The notes beneath the pieces are model-generated. The model worked only from the letters and a program-made list of their open reading frames with translations, did not search any database and had not been told where the DNA came from. From assembly GCF_036203305.1 (NCBI RefSeq), contig NZ_CP108131.1:1674001-1738000 (forward strand): a stretch of DNA of 64,000 bases, given 5' to 3'. The DNA comes from Streptomyces sp. NBC_00190 (lineage in GTDB: Bacteria > Actinomycetota > Actinomycetes > Streptomycetales > Streptomycetaceae). Position numbers and translations under genes: made by a program. Shown here one piece after another: positions 52,637 to 62,000 of the stretch (its first letter is position 1; each line of letters begins with the position of its first letter).

Positions 52637-53662
52637 CTACAGGTCGTCGGGGTCGGCCCGCTCCAGCGCCGGCCGCAGCCCCGGGGACGACTCGGTGAGC
52701 AGGTAGTCGGCCACCGCCGTATCGGTGACCAGGCTGGTCACCAGACCCGACCGCAGCACCGCCCCGATCGCGGAGGCCTTGCGCAGCCCGCCTGCGATGG
52801 CAACGACCTCGGGGATCCGCCGGAGCCGGTCCGCCTCGACGGTGATGCACCGCTCGCCGAGGTCCCGGCCGACCCGCCGCCCCTCGGCATCGAAGAGGTG
52901 CGCGGACATCTCGGCCGCCACGCCCAGCGAGGCGTAGTGCTCCCGCTCCTCGTCCGTCAGCATGTCGTGGACGGTGGAGATGCCCGGCTCCCAGGAGCCG
53001 ATGGAGACGGCCGCGACCGTCACCTTGTCGAAGTACTCGAAAGCGCGCGCGATCCCCGTCTGGTTGCGCAGCGCGGCCGCGGTCGCCGGGTCGGGCAGCA
53101 GCATCGGCGCGTAGATCGGGTGCGCGTCCCCGCCCGACACCTGCGCGGCCCGCCGCACCGCCTCCACGGACCCGCGCTCGGCGGTCCCCGCGTCGTACAC
53201 GCCGGTCAGCTGCACCACGGTGCAGGGCGGCAGCCGGTGCAGGGAGGCGGCCATGTGAATGGTCGACCGCCCCCACGCCAGGCCCAGTACGTCGCCCTCG
53301 TTGACCAGCTCGCCCAGCAGATCGGCGGCCACCGCGCCCAGGTTCTCCGGATCCGGCGCGTCCTCGGTGGCGTCGGCGGGCGACTCCACCACGACGGCGT
53401 GCCTGAGCCCGTACCGGGCCCTGAGCGCGTCCGACCGCTCCGCGTCCAGTTCCGCCGGTACCCGGATCTCGATCCGTACGAGGTCGCGTTCGAGGGCGGT
53501 CTCCAGGACCCGGGCCACCTTGAAGCGGCTCACGCCGAACTCCTCGGCGATCTGGATCTTGGACTTGCCCTCCAGGTAGAAGCGGCGAGCCATGGCCGCC
53601 GCCTGCACCAGCTCCGCGGGTCCCATCCGCAGGGCTGACCGTCCCGCCGACATTGCAGACAC
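52637..53662 (-). CDS. SorC/DeoR-type sugar-binding transcriptional regulator
   Basis: A 341-residue regulator: an N-terminal HTH (ARRFYLEGKSKIQIAEEFGVSRFKVARVLETA) and a sugar-binding effector domain (DVLGLAWGRSTIHMAASLH, VAAVSIGSW, VVAIAGGLRKASAIGAVLRS), like CggR/SorC-type regulators of sugar phosphate metabolism. The GTG at 53660-53662 is chosen because GAGGAG sits at the right distance. It lies downstream of rpe in the same orientation and has TGTTCA-type repeats in front, so autoregulation is likely. Confidence 0.88.
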   Translation of the reverse strand: MSAMSAGRSALRMGPAELVQAAAMARRFYLEGKSKIQIAEEFGVSRFKVARVLETALERDLVRIEIRVPAELDAERSDALRARYGLRHAVVVESPADATEDAPDPENLGAVAADLLGELVNEGDVLGLAWGRSTIHMAASLHRLPPCTVVQLTGVYDAGTAERGSVEAVRRAAQVSGGDAHPIYAPMLLPDPATAAALRNQTGIARAFEYFDKVTVAAVSIGSWEPGISTVHDMLTDEEREHYASLGVAAEMSAHLFDAEGRRVGRDLGERCITVEADRLRRIPEVVAIAGGLRKASAIGAVLRSGLVTSLVTDTAVADYLLTESSPGLRPALERADPDDL

Positions 53663-53679
53663 CGCGTTCTCCTCACTGC

Positions 53680-53703
53680 TGTTCACACTGTCGTGTTCAC
53701 ACT
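53680..53703. promoter_or_regulatory. Direct repeat TGTTCACACT x2 upstream of the SorC-type regulator
   Basis: TGTTCACACT occurs at 53680-53689 and 53694-53703, 14 bases apart. Related GTTCATC, GTTGATC and GTTCACC elements follow up to about 53780. A plausible operator for the regulator itself. Confidence 0.5.
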
Positions 53704-53791
53704 CTCGACTCGCCGTTCATCCTGTCAGATCCGACGGCCGTTGATCAGCCTGTACAGCCCCCGTTCACCGAGCTGTTCATCAACCCTTGGT

Positions 53792-54478
53792 TCAGTGGTC
53801 GCAAGCCCACGGCGCCACGGCGATCGCCGCGCCCGCCTGCTCACGCAGCGTGCTCACGGCGGCCGCCGGATCGACGGCGCCGTACACCGCGCTGCCCGCG
53901 ACGAAGACGTCGGCACCGGCCTCGGCGCAGCGTTCGATGGTCGAGGCCGAGACCCCGCCGTCCACCTGGAGCCACAGCTCCAGACCGTGCTTGGCGATCA
54001 GCTCCCGGGTGCGGCGGATCTTGGGCAGCATGATGTCGAGAAAGGGCTGGCCGCCGAAGCCCGGCTCGACCGTCATGATCAGCAGCATGTCGAGCTCGGG
54101 AAGGATGTCCTCGTACTGCTCGATCGGCGTCGCGGGCTTGAGCGCCATGGACGCCCGCGCCCCCTTGGCCCGGATCTCCCGCGCCAGGCGCACGGGGGCC
54201 GCCGCGGCCTCGGCATGGAAGGTGACCGAACCCGCGCCGGCTTCCACGTACTGGGGGGCCCAGCGGTCCGGGTCCTCGATCATCAGGTGGAGGTCCAGCG
54301 GGATGTCGGTGGCCCGGCTCAAGGACTCCACGATCGGCATACCGAGGGTCAGGTTGGGGACGAAGTGGTTGTCCATGACGTCGACATGCAGCCAGTCGGC
54401 CCCCTCGACGGCCTTCGCCTCGTCGGCGAGCCGTGCGAAGTCTGCGGACAGGATGCTGGGATAAATCTGAGCGGCCAT
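53792..54478 (-). CDS. rpe: Ribulose-phosphate 3-epimerase
   Basis: A 228-residue TIM barrel interconverting ribulose 5-phosphate and xylulose 5-phosphate in the pentose phosphate pathway. [49 protein letters not shown] and VDGGVSAST carry the metal-binding and phosphate-contact residues. ATG at 54476-54478. In many actinobacteria rpe adjoins rsmB and fmt; here about 7.8 kb of other genes lies between them. Confidence 0.95.
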   Translation of the reverse strand: MAAQIYPSILSADFARLADEAKAVEGADWLHVDVMDNHFVPNLTLGMPIVESLSRATDIPLDLHLMIEDPDRWAPQYVEAGAGSVTFHAEAAAAPVRLAREIRAKGARASMALKPATPIEQYEDILPELDMLLIMTVEPGFGGQPFLDIMLPKIRRTRELIAKHGLELWLQVDGGVSASTIERCAEAGADVFVAGSAVYGAVDPAAAVSTLREQAGAAIAVAPWACDH

Positions 54479-54563
54479 GCCCCAAGCCTGCCATGCCTTC
54501 GCACGGTTCCGGCCACGACCCCGCAAGTCACACTCGGGGTAGCGCGGCTTAAGTGATCATGGA

Positions 54564-54580
54564 GAACATTTCACTTGTTC
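54564..54580. promoter_or_regulatory. Palindrome GAACA-N7-TGTTC upstream of the MFS gene
   Basis: GAACATTTCACTTGTTC lies in an AT-richer intergenic stretch between rpe (minus) and the MFS gene (plus). It overlaps a looser AAGTG...CACTT inverted repeat (54551-54576). Possible operator for either gene; regulator unknown. Confidence 0.35.
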
Positions 54581-54593
54581 TGCGAGATCGCCT

Positions 54594-55922
54594 GTGGGCA
54601 CGTTTGTGTTCATGACATCGATGCCAACACCGGCTCCCGGAGATGCCACCGGCGCGCTCTCCTCTCCCTCACCCTCACCCTCACCCTCCTCCTCGTCGTC
54701 CTCCTCCCTCTCCCCTTCCCCCTCCCCCTGGCGCAACCGGGACTTCCGCACCCTCTTCGGCGCCGCCACCCTCAACCAGCTCGGCACGAACACCGGCTAC
54801 GTGGCCGTCCCCCTGCTCGCCCTCACCGCCCTCGACGCCACCGCCGCCCAGGTCGGCACCCTCGCCGCGCTGTCCACGCTCGCCTTCCTCCTGATCGGGC
54901 TGCCTGCCGGCGCCTGGGTCGACCGGCTGCGCACCCGCCGGGTCCTGATCGCGGCGGACCTCGCCCGGGCGGTCCTCTTCGCCTCGCTCCCGCTCGCGTG
55001 GTGGCTGGACGTGCTGACCCTGGCGCAGCTCTACGCGGTCGTCCTGCTGAACGGCTGCGCCACCGTCTTCTCGGACGTCGGCTCGCAGAGCGTGCTGCCC
55101 CAACTGGTCGGCCGCGGCGGCCTGGTCCGGGCGAACGCGGCCATGGTGACCCTCATGGCCGCCGCCAACATCGCCGGCCGCGGCGTGGGCGGCGCGCTGA
55201 TCGCCACCCTGACGGCCCCGTTCGCGCTGGCCTGCGCCTCGGCCGCGTACCTCGCCTCGGCGCTCCGCCTCACCCGGGTCCGGCCGACCCCGGCGCCGCC
55301 CGCAACCGCCCGTATCCCGCTGCGGTCCCAGATCGGGGAGGGCCTGCGGCACGTACTGGGCCACCCCGAGCTGCGCGCGCTGGCGCTGGCCGCGACCCTG
55401 AACAACCTGGGCAGCGCGGTCCTCAACACCATGCTCCCCGTGCTCTTCGTCCGTGAACTGGGCCTGTCCCCGGCCGCGCTGGGCCTGTTCTGGGCGGCGG
55501 GCGGCGTGGGCCTGCTCCTGGGAGCCCGCCTGGCCCGGCCCTTCGCCGCGCGCGTGGGCTACGGCCGCGCCCTGCTGCTGAGCCTGACCCCGGCGGCCCT
55601 GCTGGTACCGCTGCTCGACCACGGCCCGTGGCTCTGGCTGGCGGGCGCCGGCTGGCTGCTGGCCATGATGAAGATCGGCTCGGACAACGTCCTCGGGGTC
55701 AGCCTCCGTCAGCACCTGACCCCGGACCCGCTCCTGGGCCGCATGAACGCCACTTTCCGCTTCACCCTGACGGGCGCCCTGGCCCTCGGCTCCGCCGCCT
55801 CGGGCCTCGTGGCGGAACTGACGTCGCTCCGCACGACCCTGTGGACGGGGGCCGCGATCCTGGCCCTCTCCTTCATCCCGGTCGCGGTCTCCCCGATCCG
55901 GCGCAGGAGGACGGGGGTGTGA
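54594..55922 (+). CDS. MFS transporter, DHA3-type exporter-like
   Basis: A transporter of up to 442 residues with about 12 helices; the core begins WRNRDFRTLFGAATLNQLGTNTGYVAVPLLALTAL, typical of the macrolide-efflux-like MFS_3 group. It starts with a Ser/Pro tract of repeated codons (TCACCC-type DNA repeats, about 54665-54730). The GTG at 54594 is taken, but ATGs at 54612 and 54621 are equally possible. Substrate unknown. Confidence 0.82.
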   Translation: MGTFVFMTSMPTPAPGDATGALSSPSPSPSPSSSSSSSLSPSPSPWRNRDFRTLFGAATLNQLGTNTGYVAVPLLALTALDATAAQVGTLAALSTLAFLLIGLPAGAWVDRLRTRRVLIAADLARAVLFASLPLAWWLDVLTLAQLYAVVLLNGCATVFSDVGSQSVLPQLVGRGGLVRANAAMVTLMAAANIAGRGVGGALIATLTAPFALACASAAYLASALRLTRVRPTPAPPATARIPLRSQIGEGLRHVLGHPELRALALAATLNNLGSAVLNTMLPVLFVRELGLSPAALGLFWAAGGVGLLLGARLARPFAARVGYGRALLLSLTPAALLVPLLDHGPWLWLAGAGWLLAMMKIGSDNVLGVSLRQHLTPDPLLGRMNATFRFTLTGALALGSAASGLVAELTSLRTTLWTGAAILALSFIPVAVSPIRRRRTGV

Positions 55923-55989
55923 GGGGCGAAATCCGGTGGCCGGGCGGAACCCGCTGCGCCGTCACACGGCCCGCCCCGGACCGGAGCGG

Positions 55990-56087
55990 CCGATCCGCTG
56001 CGCGTGTTCATCGTGACCACGTTCGACCTCGACGAGTACGTCTACGGGGCGTTGCACGCCGGGGTCGCGGGGACGCTGATCGTCTAG
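55990..56087 (+). pseudogene. Remnant of a NarL/LuxR-family response regulator receiver domain
   Basis: The plus strand encodes [28 protein letters not shown], ending in TAG at 56085-56087. This aligns with the beta4-alpha4 part of NarL-type receivers ([29 protein letters not shown]). Only about 30 codons remain; no DNA-binding domain follows. It lies between the MFS gene and the convergent DUF6177-like gene, indicating past gene loss at this junction. Confidence 0.7.
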
Positions 56088-57511
56088 CCGGGCGGCGCCC
56101 CGCGCAGATGACGCACGAGCCGCTCGAGGGCGGTCCAGCTCTCGGCGGTCTCGCCGTCGCCGAGCGGGTAGTAGAAGGCCGGCCGGGCGCTCGGGCCGAG
56201 CCGCACCGGGCGTTCCTTCAGCGGCGTCCTGCTCGCGGTGTCGCGCCCTGCCTCGCGGACCTCCTCGGGGCCCAGCACGAAGGCGTAGGGCAGCGGCGGG
56301 CTTTCGAAGTGGGGTGGGGCGCTCAGGTCCCGGCGCGCCGCGCGCAGCTGGCACAGCATGGTCTTCAGCCCGTACCGGGTCACCAGCTCCTCGGCCAGCC
56401 CGGGCAGTGCCCCCAGCGGAAGCTCCTCACCGGGGCCGTAGCCCACGGTGAGGGTGATGTCCTCTTCCACACCCTCCGGGGTGCGGATCACGCGCAGGGT
56501 GGCGACGGCAGGCCGGTCCGGGGCGCCGACGACGACCGTCCAGGTGGACCGGGGAGCGCGCTCGTACGCCAGGTCGGTCAGCTGCCGCCGCGACCAGGTC
56601 AGGCCGGCCGGCTCCGACGTCCCCCAGCCGGCCGGCGGGCCGCCGGTCAGCGCCCGCCAGGCGGCTTCCAGCGCGCCGCCGAGAACGAGGTCCTCTGTCG
56701 GGCGGTGCAGGGCACGGAAGGAGACGACGAGCTGACGCTCGCCGGTGGGTCCGGCCTCCGTGAACGCGTCCGCCACCCGGGTCTCACCGTTCTCGTCCCG
56801 GGCCGGGGAGAAGGCGTCGTCCTGCCAGGTCAGTACCGCGCCGGTCAGCCCGTCGTAGTAGCCGCACCGCTCGTCCTGCACCACCCAGCGCGAGGGCATG
56901 GACTCCAACAGCATGCGGGTGGGGAGGGAGAGGCGGCAGTGTGGCGGGGTGACGATCTGCAGCGACCGGTCGCTCTCCAAAGTGGCCCGCAGCGCCTCGG
57001 AGAGCCAGCTCGTCATGGGGACGACCGGGCGGTCCTGGAGGACGACCGCTGCCGCGTCGGTGAGCATGTCCACGGCCGGCTGGGCGGCGGCGGGGACCGG
57101 TACGGCAGTGACGCCCGAGACGTCGACCGGGCGGGCCGCGCCGGCGGTGCCGGGGGCGTCCGGCGGATAGACCCGGCCGCCCAGAAGCATGGTCATCCGG
57201 GCCGCGAAGGCACCCGCGAGCTCCTCGGCCTGGGGGACGCCCACGGCGGCGCGGGCCTCGATCCACCACGCCGGGCCGTCGCCGGACGGCTCGGCGCCGG
57301 GCCCCAGCAGCCGCGCCGCCTCGCCCGGCACCTGGAGCAGCAGCGGCACCTCGATCGAGACGAGCGGCCGGCCCTCGGCGTCGCACAGTTGGACCACGGC
57401 ACCCTCGCCGGTGGTGTCGACCCGCAGGTCCGGGCCGCCCGCGAGCAGGCCCGCCAGGACGCTCAGCGCGTCCGGCATGCGCTCGGTGAGCGCGATCACG
57501 TCCTTGGTCAT
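56084..57511 (-). CDS. DUF6177-like protein of the toxin island
   Basis: A 475-residue protein without signal or membrane segments. Stretches such as VVLQDRPVVPMTSWLSEALR, MTKDVIALTERMPDALS, and the end AFYYPLGDGETAESWTALERLVRHL recall the actinobacterial DUF6177 family, often encoded beside WXG-type secretion or polymorphic toxin genes. The family name is from memory and needs a profile search. Function is unknown, perhaps a toxin chaperone or immunity-type protein. Confidence 0.6.
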   Translation of the reverse strand: MTKDVIALTERMPDALSVLAGLLAGGPDLRVDTTGEGAVVQLCDAEGRPLVSIEVPLLLQVPGEAARLLGPGAEPSGDGPAWWIEARAAVGVPQAEELAGAFAARMTMLLGGRVYPPDAPGTAGAARPVDVSGVTAVPVPAAAQPAVDMLTDAAAVVLQDRPVVPMTSWLSEALRATLESDRSLQIVTPPHCRLSLPTRMLLESMPSRWVVQDERCGYYDGLTGAVLTWQDDAFSPARDENGETRVADAFTEAGPTGERQLVVSFRALHRPTEDLVLGGALEAAWRALTGGPPAGWGTSEPAGLTWSRRQLTDLAYERAPRSTWTVVVGAPDRPAVATLRVIRTPEGVEEDITLTVGYGPGEELPLGALPGLAEELVTRYGLKTMLCQLRAARRDLSAPPHFESPPLPYAFVLGPEEVREAGRDTASRTPLKERPVRLGPSARPAFYYPLGDGETAESWTALERLVRHLRGAPPG

Positions 57512-57586
57512 GCAGTGTTCCTCTTGGTCATCTCTGGTCGGTGGTCGTCTCGGTGTCGCCGTCCGCGGCGGCGGGCGCCGCCCGGA

Positions 57587-58090
57587 TCAGTCGGTCGCTT
57601 CGGTCGTCGTCGTCCTGAGCAGCGCCTTGGCGCGGACGAGGAGGTCGTCGTCCGCCAGTTCCACGGAGCCTGCTTCGGCGTCGGTCACGACGCGCCGCAG
57701 GATCCTGCTCCATTCGCCGACGAACTCCTGTGCCCCCACCGTCACATCGCCCCGCTCGGTGAGTGACGACTCGTGGTTCCCCAGCGTGCTGTGCCAGCGC
57801 GCCCGGATCCTCAAGTCGCCGCCCTCACGGGTCAGCTCCCATTCGGCGGAGAAGGTGTCCGATCCCCAGAAGACCCCGGCTCCGGAGAACTCCGGGCGCC
57901 GGACCTCTTCGAGCAGCGGCACCAGATCGTCGAGCAGCACTGCGATGTCGTAGCGGTACGTCAGCCGAATCGGCACCCGGTTCCACACGAGGACGGCGTC
58001 CTCGGCTCCGGAGGAGTACATCTCACCGACGGCCTTCTCCCCGTCGGCCGGCGCACGCACCCCACGGCCCACGACATCCTCTTCGAACAC
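57587..58090 (-). CDS. Hypothetical protein, candidate immunity protein (intact paralogue)
   Basis: A 167-residue protein from GTG 58088-58090, paralogous to the broken gene at 58251-58716 over most of its length (VFWGSDTFSAEWELTREGGDLRIRARWHSTLGNHESSLTERGDV). In-frame coding-like sequence (EYLLAVGNERVFEED) continues upstream without an ATG/GTG start, so the N-terminus may have been lost or shifted. An immunity role is inferred only from its place next to the polymorphic toxin genes. Confidence 0.6.
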   Translation of the reverse strand: MFEEDVVGRGVRAPADGEKAVGEMYSSGAEDAVLVWNRVPIRLTYRYDIAVLLDDLVPLLEEVRRPEFSGAGVFWGSDTFSAEWELTREGGDLRIRARWHSTLGNHESSLTERGDVTVGAQEFVGEWSRILRRVVTDAEAGSVELADDDLLVRAKALLRTTTTEATD

Positions 58091-58250
58091 CCGCTCGTTG
58101 CCGACGGCCAGCAGGTACTCGCCGCACTGCCGACCCTCCGGACGTACCGCATCGGTGCGGTTCGACTCCGCCGGTCGATGACGCCGGGGGCCTCGAAGCC
58201 CGCATCCGGACAGGTGATGACGGGGACACCGCGGGCGCTGCGCTGTCGGC

Positions 58251-58716
58251 TCAGGCCGCGAGCAGGGCCTTGGCGCGGAGGAAGAGGTCGCCGTCGTCCA
58301 ACTCCATAGACTCCGCCTCGATATCGGTGAGGATCCGCCGCAGAACCTTCGCCCACTCGTTTACGAATTCCTGTGTATGGACCACCACGTCGCCCCGCTC
58401 CGCCAGGAGCGACTCGTGGCTCCCGAGCGTGCTGTGCCAGCGCGCCTGAATCCGCAGCGAATCGCCCTCGCGGACCATCCTCCATCCGGCCGAGAATGTG
58501 TCGGCCCCCCAGAAGACCTCGCCCTCCGGGCATACCGGCCGCTGGATTTCCTCGAGAAGGGGCACCAGGTTCCAGGTTCCAGGTTCCAGACGAGGATGGC
58601 GTTTCGGCCTCGGAGGGGGACATCTCACCAACCGCATCAGCCATGTCGGCGACGGATTCACGCGTCCGAATGGCCGGGCAACCCGCCTGGATCGAGAAAC
58701 TCACCTTCGTTCCCAT
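58251..58716 (-). pseudogene. Decayed paralogue of the 57587-58090 gene
   Basis: The N-terminal codons (MGTKVSFSIQAGCPAIR to GEMSPSEAE) are in one frame and the conserved C-terminal part (VFWGADTFSAGWRMVREG to LFLRAKALLAA) in another. Against the intact paralogue there is a 1-base loss near 58600 and a net loss of about 40 bases, replaced by three copies of AGGTTCC (58567-58587). The downstream two-thirds remains well conserved, so the break is probably recent. Confidence 0.7.
58567..58587. repeat. 7-bp tandem repeat (AGGTTCC x3) at the break of the pseudogene
   Basis: Three exact AGGTTCC copies sit exactly where the decayed paralogue lost about 40 bases relative to its neighbour, consistent with slippage or repair synthesis at the deletion. 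Confidence 0.85.
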
Positions 58717-58817
58717 CGCACCGTCGTCCGTACCCCATGGAGACGGGGTGGCCGGCGCACCGCCCCAGCCGTGCACCGGCCGCCTCCGCAGACCCGCCGA
58801 CGAAGCCCTACCCGCCG

Positions 58818-59105
58818 TTAGCCCGGCGGCATGGGCTGCTCCGGCCCATCGTTGAACAGATAGTCATACATTGCCCGGAGGTAAGCATTCAGGGTTTCCC
58901 GGTCGGGGAATTCGATGTCGGTCAGCCGCTCGTATTCGGCCGGCCCAAAGGAGTCGTCTGTGACGATCTCCTCGAATCCCGTGCGGATCAATTCCACGTA
59001 AGCGTCGCTGAAGCTCAGCAGAGTGGGCCTCAGATGACTACTCGTCTCATACCCCCGCTCAAGATCCAGGTTTACTCTGAGAAAATTCTTGAAACGCGCG
59101 TCCAT
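58818..59105 (-). CDS. Small hypothetical protein, candidate cognate immunity protein
   Basis: A 95-residue acidic protein (MDARFKNFLRVNLDLERGYETSSHLRP to GPEQPMPPG). It begins 12 bases after the toxin stop and uses codons less GC-biased than its neighbours, as is usual for toxin/immunity modules gained by transfer. An AGAGAAAG ribosome site precedes the ATG. It is the best candidate to neutralise the toxin encoded just upstream; this is by position only. Confidence 0.65.
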   Translation of the reverse strand: MDARFKNFLRVNLDLERGYETSSHLRPTLLSFSDAYVELIRTGFEEIVTDDSFGPAEYERLTDIEFPDRETLNAYLRAMYDYLFNDGPEQPMPPG

Positions 59106-59117
59106 TGAAATCTTTCT

Positions 59118-61562
59118 CTACGGATGACGGCCGTGCGCCGGATTGGCGAACATGGTGTGGAGACGGTATTGCCCGTCAGGCATCAGTCGATAAACAGGCA
59201 GGATGGTTCCGCCCTCGAAGTCCACCGGCTTGAATTCGCCCAGGTTAGCCGGGTCACGATAGTAGCCGGTGAACCTCTCCTCTGCTCCGGGCCCGAGTAC
59301 GTCCTCGATCGGCGTCTCCATAGCCTCACTTCCGGTACGCGCCATCTCGTCGCGGAAGTAGGCATCGGCGCGCACCATGTCTTCTGCGTTGTCGAAACGC
59401 GTCGCGAACGCGCCGACTCGGTGGGCACCGCCGCTCACACCGTCCACCGTGGTCCCGGTCAACGGGTCGATGTTGTTTTCGGACTTGACCAGACCCGGAT
59501 AGTTCGAGTTCGGCCCGTACATCTTCGGCGCCCCGTTGCTGTCGCGGGCCACCGTGCCGAGCCGGTCGGTCAGGGCTTTGTCATCAGGGTGGAGGTGGCG
59601 GCCCGGTGCGTGCCCCTGGCCGCCCTGCTGGTCGTCCAACTCCTTGATGCGATCGTCGACCACCTTGGGGTCCATCGGCTGGTCTCCGGCGCCACCGGGC
59701 GAAGCGTCGGGTGCGTCGCCCTGGCCGCCTTCACCCGGGTTGCCCGAGGCGTCGTGGCCGCCGCCGTCACCCTGGTGCGCAGCGCCCGACCCGTCACCCT
59801 GGTGCGGACCGCCCGAGCCGTGGCCGTCGCCGCCCGTCGAGGTGGTGTCGCCGTGGGTGGCGGTGCCGCCGCCCGCCGCGCCCGGGTCGGTGCCGCCATG
59901 GGTCCCGGAGCCACCGCCGCCTGGCGTGGTGTGACTGTTGTGGGCCGTGTTGTGGCCCGTGCCGCCCGGGGTGTGGGTGGCCGTGCCACCGACGGAGTGG
60001 TTGGCCGTGCCGCCCGGGGTGTGGGTGGTGCCACCCGTCGAGTGGGATCCGCCGACCGGGTGTGCCGAGCCGGTCGGGTGGCCGGTCCCGTTCTCCACGT
60101 GGCTGGGGCCGCCCGCGCCCTCGAGCACCTTCTCCCTGACGGGAACGGTCTCGTGCTCCTTGACGTTGGGCAGGTCGTCCTTGTGCGGCTCCCTGACGGG
60201 TTCGGTGTCGGCAACGACGTTGCCGTGTTCGTCCCTGATGTGGCCGTCATTGCCGATGACGCGCTTGTTGCCCGCATGGTCGACGTACTCGTGGCCGGGG
60301 GGCGCCTTCTCGCCGGAGCCGGCGGGAGTCGAGGGCGAGTCCCCCGTGTGCCCGGGAGCCGGGGCCGCGTCGGCCGGGTGCGGCGACGTCCCCGTGGGCA
60401 TGTTCCTGGCCATGTCGTCGACGCCCGCCCGGCTGGCTTTGAAGCCCTCCATGAGGTCGCCGACCTTGATCTTGGTGATGCCCGCAGCCTTGCCGAGGTA
60501 GCTCATCGGATCGACGAGCGCGCCCGCCTTGCCGATCACGGTCAGGGCCTCCGCGCCCGCGCCCAGCTTTCCGGCCTGGCCGGCCTTGCCGAGCTTGAGG
60601 AACGTGCCCGAGCCGAGGGTCACGACGTTGAACAGCACCGTCCCGAACGCACGCGAGGGGTCCTTGCCCCACTCGTCCCACGCGACCAGCGACTTGCCGA
60701 AGTTGCGCAGGGCCGCCTTCTGGCGTTCACGGTCACTGTGGTCTTCCGGGCCGAACATCTTGTCCAGCGCCCAGTCGTACGGCGTGATGATGTACCCGCT
60801 GACGCCGCCGAAGACATCACCGATGCTCGACCACGTCTTCTTGAAGTTGTCCCAGTCGAAGACGTTGACCATGCTGCCCAGGCCCTTGAGCGTGCCCACG
60901 ACACCGTCGACGAAGAAGCCCTTCAGCGCGCCGCCGACGTTGTCCTTCGTCCACTCCCAGGCAGCCCGGAGCCCCGTGTATTCACGCTCGTCCGCGGTTC
61001 CCCAAGGCGTCTCCTTGGCGTCCTTGACGTCGCTGTCCCTGAAGCCGTACATGCCGGCCTTGTGCGAACCGTCGTCGACGTCGAAGTGCGTACCGCCCAC
61101 CAACGCGGTGATCTTGTTGGCCGCATCACGCTCGACGCCCTGGAACGCCACCCACGTCGTACCGACCTCACGGACGAGGCGCGCGTTCTCGTCGACCTTG
61201 CCCTGGTCCTGCTGCCAGTCGTCGTCGTCCTTGTTGTCCGCGACGAACTTCACCGCATCCGTGCGGAGTTGCTTCATCTTGGTCACCAGCGGACGGGCGC
61301 TCGACGCGAAAGTCGTCAGCGCACCGCTGGCGGACTCCAGCTTCTTCGCGAACTCGTCCGCCTTGTCCCGCACCGGAATCGTCGAGTTGAGCAACTCCTC
61401 CTGCTCAGGAGCGTCATAGACCGGATCCAACGCCTGAAAGGCGCTGTGAACGTCCTTGCCCGTACCGCGAATGCTGGAGGCGGTCTTCTTCAGCGAAGCC
61501 GCATGCGTCTCCAGATTCTCCAGGTTGCCCGTGAAGGTAGGTATCTTCCCCGGATCGATCAC
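59118..61562 (-). CDS. WXG/T7SS-type polymorphic toxin, 814 aa
   Basis: A large secreted-toxin-like protein. Residues 1-120 form a helical N-terminal domain like T7SS effectors (FTGNLENLETHAASLKKTASSIRG). A middle region of about 280 residues is hydrophobic in places (GALKGFFVDGVVGTLKGLGSMVNV). Then comes a Gly/His/Thr/Pro-rich linker (about 400-670) with imperfect repeats such as HTPGGT and SVGGT. The last about 140 residues (HRVGAFATRFDNAEDMVRADAYF to RLHTMFANPAHG) are the probable toxic domain, which I do not recognise. The GTG overlaps the preceding gene stop in GTGA. Confidence 0.8.
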   Translation of the reverse strand: MIDPGKIPTFTGNLENLETHAASLKKTASSIRGTGKDVHSAFQALDPVYDAPEQEELLNSTIPVRDKADEFAKKLESASGALTTFASSARPLVTKMKQLRTDAVKFVADNKDDDDWQQDQGKVDENARLVREVGTTWVAFQGVERDAANKITALVGGTHFDVDDGSHKAGMYGFRDSDVKDAKETPWGTADEREYTGLRAAWEWTKDNVGGALKGFFVDGVVGTLKGLGSMVNVFDWDNFKKTWSSIGDVFGGVSGYIITPYDWALDKMFGPEDHSDRERQKAALRNFGKSLVAWDEWGKDPSRAFGTVLFNVVTLGSGTFLKLGKAGQAGKLGAGAEALTVIGKAGALVDPMSYLGKAAGITKIKVGDLMEGFKASRAGVDDMARNMPTGTSPHPADAAPAPGHTGDSPSTPAGSGEKAPPGHEYVDHAGNKRVIGNDGHIRDEHGNVVADTEPVREPHKDDLPNVKEHETVPVREKVLEGAGGPSHVENGTGHPTGSAHPVGGSHSTGGTTHTPGGTANHSVGGTATHTPGGTGHNTAHNSHTTPGGGGSGTHGGTDPGAAGGGTATHGDTTSTGGDGHGSGGPHQGDGSGAAHQGDGGGHDASGNPGEGGQGDAPDASPGGAGDQPMDPKVVDDRIKELDDQQGGQGHAPGRHLHPDDKALTDRLGTVARDSNGAPKMYGPNSNYPGLVKSENNIDPLTGTTVDGVSGGAHRVGAFATRFDNAEDMVRADAYFRDEMARTGSEAMETPIEDVLGPGAEERFTGYYRDPANLGEFKPVDFEGGTILPVYRLMPDGQYRLHTMFANPAHGRHP

Positions 61563-61942
61563 TTCTTGGGGCCCTTCATCTCTTCCGGAGTCGGAGCCTT
61601 GGAGTACTCGTCCTGCTTGTTCTTCGCCATCTGCAGGTCGCCCTTGACGTACTCCTCAGTGGCCAGGCGCGCCCCGGTGATGGACTTCCCCGTCCGCACG
61701 GGAAGGAACTTCAGGTCGTTCTCGGTTCGCTGCTGGAACTCCTGCAACGCCTGAGCCACAGGACCGAAGGCGCCCCCCTTGGGGATCTCGGTCCCGCCCA
61801 GAACCATCGTGCCCGCCGACGTCGCGGCGCCCACCAAGCCGTCGCCGTAGGACTCGAACTCTTCCTCGAACTTGCCGCCCGCCTCGGCGGTCTTGCTCAG
61901 GACTTCACGAACGCCATCCGGCTTGATGTCCCATGTGGACAC
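61559..61942 (-). CDS. DUF6507/WXG-like small partner of the toxin
   Basis: A 127-residue mostly helical protein (MSTWDIKPDGVREVLSKTAEAGGKFEEEFESYGDGLVGA; RTENDLKFLPVRTGKSITGARLATEEYVKGD) resembling the DUF6507 family, which accompanies T7SS-type effectors in streptomycetes. The GTG at 61940-61942 follows ACGGGGGGC. The stop overlaps the toxin start. Likely an export partner or co-effector; no Trp-x-Gly turn of classical ESX proteins is present. Confidence 0.72.
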   Translation of the reverse strand: MSTWDIKPDGVREVLSKTAEAGGKFEEEFESYGDGLVGAATSAGTMVLGGTEIPKGGAFGPVAQALQEFQQRTENDLKFLPVRTGKSITGARLATEEYVKGDLQMAKNKQDEYSKAPTPEEMKGPKK

Positions 61943-62000
61943 GTGTTGCCCCCCGTTCTGTAAAACGTTTCTTCCCAGTGCCCCGACGTCAGCCGATGCG

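Noticed and set aside
59890..60120. CRISPR or structural repeat in the toxin gene
   Set aside because: The repeats encode the Gly/His/Thr linker of the toxin and vary in length; they are coding low-complexity sequence.
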